A stretch of DNA of 64,000 nucleotides from Nocardia brasiliensis IFM 10847. Its GTDB lineage: Bacteria > Actinomycetota > Actinomycetes > Mycobacteriales > Mycobacteriaceae. A program made the position numbers and the translations under genes. This document shows positions 20,007-29,521 of the stretch, piece after piece. The stretch is from contig NZ_BAUA01000002.1 in NCBI RefSeq assembly GCF_000710915.1, positions 24,881 to 88,880 of the forward strand, in the 5' to 3' direction. The notes under the pieces are model-generated. The model searched no databases, was not told where the DNA came from, and saw only the letters and a list, made by a program, of their open reading frames with translations. The stretch's first letter is position 1. Each line of letters opens with the position of its first letter.

Positions 20007-20061
20007 GCATTGAGGCGGAACGCACCGCCGACCAGGCACCGCTCCCTCGGAAGGACCCACC

Positions 20062-21012
20062 GTGACCACGTACTGCACCGCTCGCCCCGCTCCGTTCGGC
20101 GGCACCGTCTCCGAGGACCCGATCAAGGACTACCTGCGGCTCATCGGCCGCACCCCGCTGCTCACCGCGACGCAGGAGGTCGAGCTGGCCACCCGGATCG
20201 AGGCGGGTGTGCAGGCCGCACAGCGCCTGGCCGAGCAGGGCGAACTCGACGTCGCGAAACGCCGGCTGTTGCAGCGCCGGGTGGCCGAGGGGCAACGAGC
20301 CAAGGACCATATGGTCGAGGCGAATCTGCGCCTGGTCGTGTCCATCGCCAAGCGCTACCCGCTGCCCACCGGGATGTCCCTGCTCGATCTGGTGCAGGAG
20401 GGCACCCTCGGCATGATGCGCGCGGTGGAGAAGTTCGATCACCATCGCGGTCTCAAGTTCTCCACCTACGCGACCTGGTGGATCAAGCAGGGCATCGGCC
20501 GTGCGCTGGCCGATCAGGGCCGCACGATCCGGATTCCGGTGCACGTCGTCGAGGTGCTCAACCGGGTGACGCGGGCCCAGCGCGCGCTGACCCAGCAGCT
20601 CGGGCGCGCCGCCACCGCGGCCGAAATCGCGGCCGAGCTGGACCTGACCGAGGACAAGGTGCGCGAGGTGCTCGACCATGCGCGCGAGCCGATCTCGCTG
20701 CACACCCCGCTGGGCGACGACGCGGGCGAGTTCGGTGAGCTCATCGCGGACACCGCGCCGGATCCGGCCGAAGTGGCGTTGGCCACGTCGGTCCGCGGTC
20801 ACCTCGACAAAGTGCTCGCCGGGTTGGCCGGGCGCGAAGCCGAGGTGCTCGCCCTGCGTTTCGGCCTGGACGGCGGCGATCCGAAGTCGCTCGACGAGAT
20901 CGGCAAGGTCTACGGGGTCTCCCGCGAGCGGGCCCGGCAGATCGAGGCGAAGGGCCTGGCCAAGCTGCGGCAGGCGACCCGCGCGCGGGCGCTGGAGGGA
21001 CTGCTCGGCTGA
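20062..21012 (+). CDS. RNA polymerase sigma factor, sigma-70 family group 2 (RpoD/SigB-like)
   Basis: 316 aa. Region 1.2 (DPIKDYLRLIGRTPLLTA), region 2 (LLDLVQEGTLGMMRAVEKFD and STYATWWIKQ), region 3 and region 4.2 (LDEIGKVYGVSRERARQIE) are all intact. It lacks the long N-terminal 1.1 extension of the housekeeping factor, so it is an alternative, stress-type group 2 sigma. GTG at 20062 follows GGAAGGA. The promoter and hairpin upstream suggest control at transcription and possibly in the leader. Confidence 0.92.
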   Translation: MTTYCTARPAPFGGTVSEDPIKDYLRLIGRTPLLTATQEVELATRIEAGVQAAQRLAEQGELDVAKRRLLQRRVAEGQRAKDHMVEANLRLVVSIAKRYPLPTGMSLLDLVQEGTLGMMRAVEKFDHHRGLKFSTYATWWIKQGIGRALADQGRTIRIPVHVVEVLNRVTRAQRALTQQLGRAATAAEIAAELDLTEDKVREVLDHAREPISLHTPLGDDAGEFGELIADTAPDPAEVALATSVRGHLDKVLAGLAGREAEVLALRFGLDGGDPKSLDEIGKVYGVSRERARQIEAKGLAKLRQATRARALEGLLG

Positions 21013-21103
21013 GCCCCGGCACGCCCGGCGGAGGCGAGTTCGCCGGGCGTCGCTGCCGTGTCGCTGGACGGACAGCAGCGGCGTCTCGCCGCATACTGAG
21101 GCA

Positions 21104-23134
21104 ATGACCGGTGCAGTCGCTGTCGCCGAGAAAACCCCCGAGCCGATGAGCCGGGCGAAGATCAACCTCGTGTTCGCCACGATTGTGCTCGGCATGCTGC
21201 TGGCGGCACTGGATCAGACGATCGTCTCGACGGCGCTGCCGACGATCGTCGCCGACCTCGGCGAAGCCGGGCACATGGCCTGGGTGGTCACGGCCTACCT
21301 GCTCGCCGAGGCGGTGGCCACCGCGCTGGCGGGCAAGCTCGGTGACCTGTTCGGGCGCAAGCTGATCTTCCAGCTCAGTGCGCTGATCTTCATCGCCGGC
21401 TCGATGATCGCGGGCTTGGCCAACGGGATGACCATGCTGATCGTGGCCCGCGGGATCCAGGGCATCGGCGGCGGCGGGCTGATGGTCACCGCGATGGCGC
21501 TGATCGCCGACACCATCCCGTTGCGCCAGCGCGGCAAGTACCAGGGCGCGCTGGGCGCGGTGTTCGGCGTCACCACGGTGATCGGCCCGACCCTCGGCGG
21601 GTTGTTCACCGACCACGCGAGCTGGCGCTGGTGCTTCTACGTCAACGTGCCGGTCGCGATCATCATGATCGCGATGTCCGCGCGCACCATTCCGCGGGTG
21701 CGCGCCGCCGTCAAGCCGATCATCGACTATGCGGGCATCGGCCTGGTCGCCGTGGCGGTTTCCACGCTGATCCTCGGCTTGGAGTGGGGCGGGCAGGAGT
21801 ACCCGTGGGGTTCGCCGACCATCCTTGGCCTCTTCGTCGCCTCGGCGGTGCTGTTCGCGGCGTTCGTGGCCGTCGAGCTGCGCGCGAAAGAACCGATGCT
21901 GCCCATGGGGTTGTTCCGCAGCCGAGTCTTCACCGTGTGCTCGATCCTGAGTTTCATCTGCGGCTTCGCCATGCTCGGCTCGATCACCTATCTGCCCGCG
22001 TATCTGCAATACGTGGACGGGGTTTCGGCCACCATGTCCGGCGTGCGCTCGTTGCCGCTGGTGGCCGGCCTGCTGGTGACCTCGATCCTGTCCGGCCAGG
22101 TGGTCGGCAAGACCGGGCACTATCGGTACTTCCCGATCGTCGGCACGCTGGTGATGGCGCTCGGGCTGTATCTGATGTCGACCATGGGCCGCGACACCGG
22201 CATCTGGGAAGAGTCGCTGTACATGATGGTGCTCGGCCTGGGCATCGGCCTGACCATGCAGGTGCTCACCATCGTCGTGCAGAACACCGTCCCGTACGCC
22301 CAGCTCGGCACCGCCACCTCCGGCGTCACCTTCTTCCGCACCCTCGGAAGTACCTTCGGCACAGCCATTTTCGGCACCCTGTACAGCAACGAGATCGGCC
22401 CGAACCTGCGCGCGGCGCTGCTGGAGGCAAAGGTGGTCTCGCCCGAGGTGGCCGCGAATCCGCAGTCGCTGCAAGCGGTTCCGAAAGACGTGGCGGCGCC
22501 GATCATCGACGCCTACGCCGACACCATTGATCACGTGTTCGTGTGGGTGGTGCCGGTCGCGCTGGTCGGCTTCGTCGTCGCCTGGTTCCTCAAAGAGGTG
22601 CCGTTGCGCGACAGCGCCCGGGTGAGCGCGGGCGATGTGGGCGAAGGCTTTTCGGTGCCGGATTCGGCCGACCGCGTGGTGCAGCTGGAACGCGCGATCG
22701 CGGGCACCATGCGCAAGGACGACGACCGGCCGCTCGGGCCGCGGATTCTCGCGGACGCGGGCAGCACGCTGAGTCGCGGTGAGGCGTGGGCGCTCGGCCA
22801 GGTCTACCTGCGCGATCGTGCCGGAGGCGCGGCCACGCTGGACGCGATCGCGCAGGCGCACAAACTACCCGACGACGTGCTCGAGCCGATCTATCGCAAG
22901 GTGGCCGAGCGCGGCTATCTGGTGGACGACGGTCGCGAACTGCGGCTGACCGAGCACGGACAGGCCGAGCTGAACCGGCTCAAAGCGGCTTGGCGCCGCT
23001 GGCTCGATACCCGGCTGGTCGACTGGAACAACGACGACCCTGCCGATCGCGCGCTGTTCGACCAGGCGTTGGACAATCTCGCGGGCAAGCTGCTCGAACA
23101 GGAGGCGGCCGAGCGCGAGCACACGCGCGCCTGA
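21104..23134 (+). CDS. MFS drug exporter (DHA2, 14-TM) with C-terminal winged-helix-like domain
   Basis: 676 aa. Residues 20-535 form a 14-helix EmrB/QacA-type drug:H+ antiporter: the motif LDQTIVSTALPTI in TM1, GKLGDLFGRK (motif A), and motif-C glycines in TM5. After the last membrane helix there are about 130 more residues (22600-23134) resembling a MarR-like winged helix (KLPDDVLEPIYRKVAERGYL, then LRLTEHGQAEL). Such tails occur in some actinobacterial DHA2 pumps. The ATG at 21104 is preferred; the longer frame reads back through the sigma gene. A padR gene follows 81 bp later. Confidence 0.88.
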   Translation: MTGAVAVAEKTPEPMSRAKINLVFATIVLGMLLAALDQTIVSTALPTIVADLGEAGHMAWVVTAYLLAEAVATALAGKLGDLFGRKLIFQLSALIFIAGSMIAGLANGMTMLIVARGIQGIGGGGLMVTAMALIADTIPLRQRGKYQGALGAVFGVTTVIGPTLGGLFTDHASWRWCFYVNVPVAIIMIAMSARTIPRVRAAVKPIIDYAGIGLVAVAVSTLILGLEWGGQEYPWGSPTILGLFVASAVLFAAFVAVELRAKEPMLPMGLFRSRVFTVCSILSFICGFAMLGSITYLPAYLQYVDGVSATMSGVRSLPLVAGLLVTSILSGQVVGKTGHYRYFPIVGTLVMALGLYLMSTMGRDTGIWEESLYMMVLGLGIGLTMQVLTIVVQNTVPYAQLGTATSGVTFFRTLGSTFGTAIFGTLYSNEIGPNLRAALLEAKVVSPEVAANPQSLQAVPKDVAAPIIDAYADTIDHVFVWVVPVALVGFVVAWFLKEVPLRDSARVSAGDVGEGFSVPDSADRVVQLERAIAGTMRKDDDRPLGPRILADAGSTLSRGEAWALGQVYLRDRAGGAATLDAIAQAHKLPDDVLEPIYRKVAERGYLVDDGRELRLTEHGQAELNRLKAAWRRWLDTRLVDWNNDDPADRALFDQALDNLAGKLLEQEAAEREHTRA

Positions 23135-23163
23135 ACACCATCGGATCCGAGCGGGCTATCCCC

Positions 23164-23202
23164 TTGCCGGACTAATGCTCGCACACGTATATTCGTAGAC
23201 GA
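23164..23202 (+). promoter_or_regulatory. Promoter and probable PadR operator
   Basis: A -35 of ttgccg (23164) is 18 bp from a -10 of tatatt (23188-23193). The -10 overlaps the palindrome tcgtagacga (23193-23202), a position suited to autorepression by the PadR protein encoded 14 bp downstream. Confidence 0.5.
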
Positions 23203-23215
23203 GTAAGGAGGTGCG

Positions 23216-23869
23216 ATGGCCACGAAGCGGAAGGTGAACAACCTGCTCGCACTCGCCGTGCTCTCGGTGATGATGGAGCGGCCGATGCACCGCTACGAGA
23301 TCGCGCAGACCCTGCGCGAACACGGCAAAGACCAGGACATGGCGATCAAGTGGGGCTCGCTCTACACGGTCGTGCAGAGCTTGGAGAAGGCCGGCTTTCT
23401 GGAGATCGTCGGCAGCGAGCGCGACGGTGCGCGACCGGAACGGGTGATCTACCGCATCACCGAGCCGGGCCGTACCGAACTCACCGACTGGACCAGGGAA
23501 TTGGTCGCCGAGCCGGAGCCCGAGCAGCACCGGTTCGTTGCGGGCCTGTCCGTGCTTTCGGTGCTGCCCCCTGACGAGGTGGTCGAGTTGCTCGGTCAAC
23601 GCATCGAAGCGCTCGATCGCGCCATCGCTGCCGTGCGCGGCGAACTCGACAAGCTCGCGACGAGCAAGCTGCCCCGGCTGTTCACCATCGAGACCGAATA
23701 CGGCGTCGCGATGCTGGAAGCCGAAGTCGCATGGGCGCGTTCGTTCCGCGACGAGATCCGTTCCGGCACATTCGACGGCGTGGACTGGTGGCGGCAGATC
23801 CACGCGGGCGGCTTCTGCGCCGCCGACGCCATCGCCGCAGTGAAGGAGAAGCTGGACTGGCAGATCTGA
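23216..23869 (+). CDS. PadR family regulator
   Basis: 217 aa. The N-terminal winged helix (NLLALAVLSVMMERPMHRYE, then IKWGSLYTVVQSLEKAGFL) and a C-terminal helical (Vir-like) dimerisation domain are present. A strong AAGGAGG lies before the ATG at 23216. PadR proteins usually repress a nearby exporter or enzyme; the MFS gene upstream or the FAD monooxygenase downstream are the candidates. Confidence 0.9.
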   Translation: MATKRKVNNLLALAVLSVMMERPMHRYEIAQTLREHGKDQDMAIKWGSLYTVVQSLEKAGFLEIVGSERDGARPERVIYRITEPGRTELTDWTRELVAEPEPEQHRFVAGLSVLSVLPPDEVVELLGQRIEALDRAIAAVRGELDKLATSKLPRLFTIETEYGVAMLEAEVAWARSFRDEIRSGTFDGVDWWRQIHAGGFCAADAIAAVKEKLDWQI

Positions 23870-24049
23870 TTCCGAGACCGAGCTCGGCGGGGTGCGGCAA
23901 CACCGCCGCCGAGCCCGATTGAACAGTCTCGAACCGTGCTCGCATGCGCGCACCCGGCTACAAGGCTGGCAACCACAGGATAACGGGGTGCGTGGTGCAC
24001 GGGTCGGTTCGGGGATTCGAAAATCCGCGACACAACCCTGGAGACACCT

Positions 24050-25255
24050 ATGTCCGAAATACGAACCGCACTGGTCATCGGCGGCGGCATCGCCGGACCG
24101 GTCGCCGCGACCGCGCTGCGCAAAGCCGGCATCGAGGCCCGCGTCTACGAGGCCTATCCCGGCCCGTCCTACAACATCGGCAGCGGCCTCGCGCTCGCGC
24201 CGAACGGCATTGCCGCACTGGATATCATCGGCGCGGGTAAGGCCGTCCGCGCCATCGCCTACCCCGTGACCGGGCAGAGCCTCTCAGTCGGCGGCAAGTC
24301 CTACACCGTGCCGGGGATCCCCGGTATGGCGTTGCACGTGGTGGATCGCAGCGAGTTGCACCGCGTGCTGCACGATCACGCGGTCGAAGCGGGCGTGGCG
24401 TTCGAATACGACAAGCGTCTGGTCGATGTGGTCGAGGACGAGTCCGGCATCACGGCCCGCTTCACCGACGGCAGCACCGCCACCGCCGATGTGCTGATCG
24501 GCGCGGACGGCATCCGCTCGACGGTGCGCGGCCTGATCGATCCGAACGCGCCCGGACCGGACTACACCGGCATGCTCGGGTTCGGCGCGATCACCGAGTG
24601 CAGCGCCGACATCGCGCCGGACACGATGACCTTCGCGTTCGGCAAGCGGGCCTATTACCTGTACGGAAAGACACCGGACGGCCGGGTGATGTGGGGCGTC
24701 AATCTGCCGAGCAAGCAGTACATGTCGCTCACCGAGGCGCGTGCGCTCCCGGCGGCGCACTGGCTCGGTATCTTGCGCGACGTCTACGGCGACGACACGC
24801 CCGGCGGTGAACTCGCGCGCAACACCACCGAGGAACAGTTGGAGATCACCGGGGCGCTGCACATCATGCCGCCGGTGCCGCACTGGTGGCGGGGCCGCAT
24901 GGTGCTGGTCGGCGATTCGGTGCACGCGCCGTCCAACAGCTCGGGGCAGGGCGCGTCGCTGGCAATCGAGAGCGCGGTCCAGCTGGCTCGTTGTCTGCGT
25001 GACTTGCCCACGCCCAGAGCGGCATTCGTCGCCTACGAGGAATTGCGCCGGGAGCGCGTCGAGCGGATCACGGCCGCCGCGGCGAAGATCAACCACAGCA
25101 AGACGCCGGGGCCGGTGGGGCGCAAGATCATGAACCTGCTCATGCCGATCATGCTCAAGACCGCGATGAACCCGGAGAAGACCCAGGGCCTGAATTTCCG
25201 GTACCGGATCGACTGGGACGCGCCGGTGCAGCGGGAACTCGCCCCCGCGGGCTGA
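24050..25255 (+). CDS. FAD-dependent monooxygenase (PHBH/aromatic hydroxylase fold)
   Basis: 401 aa. It has the Rossmann FAD motif GGGIAGPVAATALRKAG (about 11-27), the DG motif LIGADGIRSTV (about 150-160), and the GD motif MVLVGDSVHAPSN (about 285-297). Together these define the group A flavin monooxygenases that hydroxylate aromatic or polyketide-like substrates, often including antibiotics such as rifampicin or tetracyclines. The actual substrate is not readable. GGAGA lies before the ATG. It is downstream of padR and upstream of an ABC exporter, so a detoxification context is plausible. Confidence 0.87.
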   Translation: MSEIRTALVIGGGIAGPVAATALRKAGIEARVYEAYPGPSYNIGSGLALAPNGIAALDIIGAGKAVRAIAYPVTGQSLSVGGKSYTVPGIPGMALHVVDRSELHRVLHDHAVEAGVAFEYDKRLVDVVEDESGITARFTDGSTATADVLIGADGIRSTVRGLIDPNAPGPDYTGMLGFGAITECSADIAPDTMTFAFGKRAYYLYGKTPDGRVMWGVNLPSKQYMSLTEARALPAAHWLGILRDVYGDDTPGGELARNTTEEQLEITGALHIMPPVPHWWRGRMVLVGDSVHAPSNSSGQGASLAIESAVQLARCLRDLPTPRAAFVAYEELRRERVERITAAAAKINHSKTPGPVGRKIMNLLMPIMLKTAMNPEKTQGLNFRYRIDWDAPVQRELAPAG

Positions 25256-25321
25256 TCGGTTCGAACCGCGCGGGCTGGTGGTCCGTACCCTGGGAAGCCA
25301 CCGAAACGACCTAGGGGACCT

Positions 25322-26092
25322 GTGCAACATCCTGACCATCAGCCCGCATTACACCTGGCCGGCCTGTGCAAACGCTTCGGCGGACCCTGGGTGGTCGACA
25401 ACGTGAGTCTCGTGGTGCCGCCAGGTTCGTTCTTCGGCCTGGTCGGCCCCAACGGGGCGGGCAAGACAACGACGCTGTCGATGGCCTGCGGGCTGTTACG
25501 GCCCGACGGCGGGCGGGCCGAGATCTTCGGGGCCGACGTCTGGGGCGACCCGGTGCGCGCGAAAACGCTGGCCGGTGTGCTGCCGGACGGGCTCGCGCTG
25601 CCCGAACGGCTCACCGGGCGCGAATTGCTCACCTACACCGGCCTGTTGCGCGGTATGCCGGAGCGCATCGTCGCCGAGCGCGCCGACGAGCTGCTCTCGG
25701 TGTTCGAATTGACCAGCGCCGAAGGCACTCTCGTCGTCGACTACTCCGCGGGCATGCGCAAGAAGATCGGGCTGGCCACCGCGCTGCTGCACGGACCGAA
25801 ACTGCTGGTGCTCGACGAGCCGTTCGAAGCGGTGGATCCGGTGTCGGCGAGCACGATTCGCACGATCCTGCAACGCTTCGTCGGGGCAGGCGGCTCTGTG
25901 GTGCTGTCGAGTCACGTGATGGCGCTGGTGGAGAACATGTGCGACCGCGTCGCGGTGATCACCGGGGGACGGGTGGTCGCCGCGGGCACGCTGGACGAGG
26001 TGCGCGGCCAGAACACGTTGGAAGAGACCTTTGTTCGGCTGGTCGGCGGCCGGGTCGGGGGAGAGGACGGGCTGTCGTGGCTGGCGTCCTGA
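25322..26092 (+). CDS. ABC transporter ATP-binding protein
   Basis: 256 aa. Walker A is GPNGAGKT (42-49), Walker B is LLVLDEPFEAVD, and the switch region is SSHVM. The signature is YSAGM rather than LSGGQ, a variant common in this exporter group. The start is GTG at 25322. The 3' end overlaps the permease gene by 16 bp, so the two proteins are made together. Confidence 0.9.
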   Translation: MQHPDHQPALHLAGLCKRFGGPWVVDNVSLVVPPGSFFGLVGPNGAGKTTTLSMACGLLRPDGGRAEIFGADVWGDPVRAKTLAGVLPDGLALPERLTGRELLTYTGLLRGMPERIVAERADELLSVFELTSAEGTLVVDYSAGMRKKIGLATALLHGPKLLVLDEPFEAVDPVSASTIRTILQRFVGAGGSVVLSSHVMALVENMCDRVAVITGGRVVAAGTLDEVRGQNTLEETFVRLVGGRVGGEDGLSWLAS

Positions 26093-27642
26093 TCCGGCTG
26101 CGGCTGCTGCTCACCAAACGATCGCTGACCAACGGCTGGCAGGGCGTCACCTTTGTCATCGGCATCGTGATCGGACTCTGCTTCGCGATCATCACCGCGG
26201 CCCTGATCGGATTCGCGGTCCGCGATGGCGAGATCGACCGCGGCATCACCATCGCGGCAACGCTTTTCGGAATATGGACGCTCGGCTGGCTGTGCGGGCC
26301 GGTGTTGTTCGGCAGCAGTGACGAGACGGTGCAACCGGAGCATCTGCGCCTGCTGCCGCTCAGCCATCGGCAGCTGGCCACCGGCTTGCTCGCCGCCGCG
26401 TTCGCCGGGCCCGCACCGGTGCTGAATCTCGTCGCGTTCAGCGGGCTCGTGCTGCTCGCGGCCCGATCGGGAGTCGCGGCAACGGTCGTCGCGGTGTTCG
26501 GGGTGGTGCTGCAGCTCGTGTTCGTCGTGCTGCTGTCCAGGGTGGTGCTCGCCTGGGTCGGGGCCGCGATGCGGTCTCGGCGCGGCAAAGACCTCGGCGT
26601 GCTCGTCGCGGGGCTGCTCGGGCTGGCCTACTACCCGATGAGCTGGCTGCTGTCGCATGTCGGTGCGCTCCGCGACGTGCCGCCCGCGGTGGCCGACACG
26701 GTGCGCCTGCTTCCGTCGGGCTGGGCCGCCGTCGCGGTCGAAGCTGCGGCCCAAGGGAATTGGGTGCTCGCGGCGCTGCCGTTGCTCGGCCTCGTATTGG
26801 TCTCGCTCGGCCTGTGGCAGGCGTGGTCGGTGCTGCTCGCGCGGCGGCTGGCCGCGCCGATGAACTCGGTCGGCGGGTCGGCGGGCGGTGGGTTGCTCGG
26901 CCGGGTTCGCCAGGGCGGACCCGTCGGCGCGGTGCTCGTGAAGGAACTGCGCGCCTGGTCCCGCGACAGCAGGCGCCGCGCCACACTGCTGCCGGTGCTG
27001 GTGGTCGGCGTCCTGATGCCGGTGTTTCCCGCGGTGCAGGGCAGCGGTGCCGGCGGCGTACCGTTCGCCGGCGTCACCTCCGCCGCATTCGCCGCGCTGG
27101 CCGGCGCCAACCTCTACGGCTACGACGGCACCGCGCTGTGGCAAACCCTGATCACGCCCGGCGCGGCGCGGGCCGACGTGCGCGGCCGGTTGCTCGCCCT
27201 GCTCGTCGTGATCGGCGTGCCCACGCTGCTGCTCGCCCTCGTCCTGCCCGGTGCCCTCGGACGCTGGGGCGTCTATCCGTGGGTGCTGTCGCTGTACGCG
27301 GCCGCGCTCGGCGTCGGCGTCTGCTCGGCCCTCATCCTGTCCGTGCTCGCGCCGTACCCGCTGCCGCCCCGGACGGGTAACCCGTTCTCCGGCTCCGGCA
27401 ATCCCGGTTGCGCGAAGATGCTCGTCCAGGTGGCCATGATCTTCGGCCAGTTCGTCGCCCTACTGCCGGTGCTGGCCGTCCTGATCATCGGCTACCTGAC
27501 CGAATGGGAACCGGTGGAATGGCTGGCGGTTCCCGTCGGCATCGCGACCGGCCTGGCCGCGATCTTCTTCGGTGCCCGCATCGCCGAGCACCGCTTGACT
27601 ACCCGCGGTCCTGAGTTGCTCACCACGCTGCGCCCCCGCTGA
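26077..27642 (+). CDS. ABC transporter permease
   Basis: 521 aa with about 12 hydrophobic segments and no extracytoplasmic domain of note. GTG at 26077 (VAGVLIRLRL) is the first sensible start and overlaps the ATPase gene by 16 bp. With that ATPase it forms a two-gene exporter; substrate unknown. The Pro-rich loop PYPLPPRTGNPFSGSG near residue 430 is typical of this permease group. Confidence 0.82.
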   Translation: MAGVLIRLRLLLTKRSLTNGWQGVTFVIGIVIGLCFAIITAALIGFAVRDGEIDRGITIAATLFGIWTLGWLCGPVLFGSSDETVQPEHLRLLPLSHRQLATGLLAAAFAGPAPVLNLVAFSGLVLLAARSGVAATVVAVFGVVLQLVFVVLLSRVVLAWVGAAMRSRRGKDLGVLVAGLLGLAYYPMSWLLSHVGALRDVPPAVADTVRLLPSGWAAVAVEAAAQGNWVLAALPLLGLVLVSLGLWQAWSVLLARRLAAPMNSVGGSAGGGLLGRVRQGGPVGAVLVKELRAWSRDSRRRATLLPVLVVGVLMPVFPAVQGSGAGGVPFAGVTSAAFAALAGANLYGYDGTALWQTLITPGAARADVRGRLLALLVVIGVPTLLLALVLPGALGRWGVYPWVLSLYAAALGVGVCSALILSVLAPYPLPPRTGNPFSGSGNPGCAKMLVQVAMIFGQFVALLPVLAVLIIGYLTEWEPVEWLAVPVGIATGLAAIFFGARIAEHRLTTRGPELLTTLRPR

Positions 27643-27682
27643 CGCACCTCTGCTGCGTCCCCACACGCCGTAGCGGGGCGCA
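27629..27682 (+). terminator. Compound hairpin after the ABC exporter
   Basis: An outer stem (tgcgcccccgct/agcggggcgca, one bulge) overlaps the permease stop and encloses an inner 6-bp stem (gacgca/tgcgtc). There is no U-tract. The next gene (LysR) starts 40 bp later. Confidence 0.45.
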
Positions 27683-27721
27683 ACGACGCGGCTCACATCG
27701 GCCCGGCAATAGACTGGCCGG

Positions 27722-28642
27722 GTGAGCGATAGGGATCCCGATGGCAACTTGGATCTGAATCAGCTTCGCACGTTCCTCGCGGTGCACCGGGCGGGTTCGA
27801 TCACCGCCGGCGCGCGGCTGGTGGGGTTGTCGCAGCCGACCGTGACCGCGCAGTTGCAGGCGCTGGAGAAGCGGCTGGGGCAGCAGCTGTTCGAGCGTTT
27901 GCCGCGGGGCGTCGCGCCGACCGCGGCGGCCGCCGAACTGGCCGCGCGCATCGCCGAGCCGATGGACGCGCTGACGGCCGTCGCCGGGCCCGCCGATCCC
28001 GCGGCCGCTGCGCCGCAGCCCCCGGTCCGGCTGGCCGGGCCCGCGGAAATGCTGGCGGTGCAGGCCCTTCCGGCGCTGGCGCCGCTGATCCGACGCGGTG
28101 TCCGGCTGACCGTGACCGCCGGACTCTCCGAGGAACTGCTGACAGGTCTACGGGCCGGACACTACGACCTGGTGGTCTCGACGGTCCGCCCGCGGGGGCG
28201 CACCGTCCTCGCCGAGCCGTTGATCGACGAGGAATTCATCCTGGTCGCCGCTCCGGCGCTGGCCGCGCGCATCGATCTCGACCGGCTGCGCGCGGACGGC
28301 CCGGCCGCGCTGTCCGGTCTGCCATTGGTCAGCTATGCCGCCGATCTGCCGATCCTGCGCCGCTATTGGCGGCATGTCTTCGGCATCCGCCTGACCGCGG
28401 CGGCGGCGGTCGTCGTCGCCGACCTGCGAGCCGTCGTCGCCGCGGTCGCGGCGGGTGCGGGCATCAGTGTGCTGCCCCGTTACCTCTGTGCGCCACAACT
28501 GCATTCAGGAGCCCTGGTCCCGCTCCTGGAGCCGTCGGACCCGCCGATCAATACCGGTTTCCTCGTCCGGCGGCCCGGCACCACCCTGCCCCACGTCGAT
28601 CTGGTGCACACCCACCTCCGCCGCGCCGCCCGCACGTGGTGA
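27722..28642 (+). CDS. LysR family regulator
   Basis: 306 aa. N-terminal helix-turn-helix (LNQLRTFLAVHRAGSITAGA, then LSQPTVTAQLQALEKRLG) and a C-terminal periplasmic-binding-like effector domain. The start is GTG at 27722. There is no divergent neighbour, which is unusual for LysR, so its target is unclear. It is convergent with the XRE-type gene. Confidence 0.87.
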   Translation: MSDRDPDGNLDLNQLRTFLAVHRAGSITAGARLVGLSQPTVTAQLQALEKRLGQQLFERLPRGVAPTAAAAELAARIAEPMDALTAVAGPADPAAAAPQPPVRLAGPAEMLAVQALPALAPLIRRGVRLTVTAGLSEELLTGLRAGHYDLVVSTVRPRGRTVLAEPLIDEEFILVAAPALAARIDLDRLRADGPAALSGLPLVSYAADLPILRRYWRHVFGIRLTAAAAVVVADLRAVVAAVAAGAGISVLPRYLCAPQLHSGALVPLLEPSDPPINTGFLVRRPGTTLPHVDLVHTHLRRAARTW

Positions 28643-28653
28643 CCGCGTGGCGC

Positions 28654-29457
28654 TCAGCGCGGTCCGTACTCCTGGGCCGCGCGCCTGCGCAGGATCTGCG
28701 CCGTCTGCTCGTCGGCGGGGAGGAAGGCCTCCAGGTGTAGCTCGGCCAGGGTGATGTCGGTGGCCGTGGCGAACGAGGTCAGCGTGGTGATGAGCCGTAG
28801 TTCGCCGTCGGGGCTGCGCAGCCGCAGCGGGACCGCGAAGCCGAGGTGGTCGGGACCCGGTTCGGCCTGCGGGAGATAGCCTTCCAGCTCTTGGACGAGT
28901 TCTTCGAGCGCCGGGTCGGGACTGCGGGCGAGGCGGCCGTTCAGTGCCTCGGTCACGTGTTTGCCCCACTCGGGCAGGTTCACCACGCGTCGCGCGAGCC
29001 CGTCGGGATGCAGCGCGAGCCGCAGCACGTTGACCGGCGGCTCGAGCAGTGCGTCCGCCGCGCCCTCGGTGAGCACGGCGAACGCGTCGTTGGCGGCGAA
29101 CAGGATGCCGTGCGGGCGCACCACCAGCGCGGGATAGGGCCGATGGCCGTCCAGGATCGTTGTCAGCGCCTCACGAACCGGACCCAATTCCGGTGTGTCC
29201 AGTGCGGATTCGGGAAAGGCGGGCGCGTACCCCGCGGCGAGGAGCAGCGCGTTGCGTTCCCGCAGCGACAATTCCAGCGATTCGGCCAGCCGCACCACCA
29301 TGGTGCGGCCCGGTCGTGACCGCCCCTGTTCCAGGAAGCTCAGGTGCCGCTGCGTGGTGTCCGCCCGGATCGCCAGGTCCAGCTGGCTGACCCCGCGCAG
29401 GGTCCGCCAATGTTTCAACTGCCGGGCGAATCCGGGGGTCTCGATCGCCGTTGTCAT
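28654..29457 (-). CDS. XRE family regulator with MmyB-like ligand-binding domain
   Basis: 267 aa. The helix-turn-helix at residues 11-66 (RTLRGVSQLDLAIRADTTQRH) is followed by a PAS-like MmyB ligand-binding domain (PALVVRPHGILFAANDAF, then NVLRLALHPDG). This architecture is common in actinobacterial regulators of oxidoreductases. The ATG at 29457 starts cleanly before the HTH. It is divergent from the SnoaL-like gene across 130 bp that hold an 8+9+8 dyad, making that gene the probable target. Confidence 0.88.
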   Translation of the reverse strand: MTTAIETPGFARQLKHWRTLRGVSQLDLAIRADTTQRHLSFLEQGRSRPGRTMVVRLAESLELSLRERNALLLAAGYAPAFPESALDTPELGPVREALTTILDGHRPYPALVVRPHGILFAANDAFAVLTEGAADALLEPPVNVLRLALHPDGLARRVVNLPEWGKHVTEALNGRLARSPDPALEELVQELEGYLPQAEPGPDHLGFAVPLRLRSPDGELRLITTLTSFATATDITLAELHLEAFLPADEQTAQILRRRAAQEYGPR

Positions 29458-29521
29458 GGGCTCAGTCTGGTCTGCGCCCTGCGGGTCCGCGATTCCGCGG
29501 AGGGTATGGCGCGAGCATCTG

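Noticed and set aside
25366..26076. Upstream extension of the ABC permease frame across the ATPase gene
   Set aside because: The extra 237 codons are Arg-rich and antiparallel to a complete ATPase; GTG at 26077 is the sensible start.
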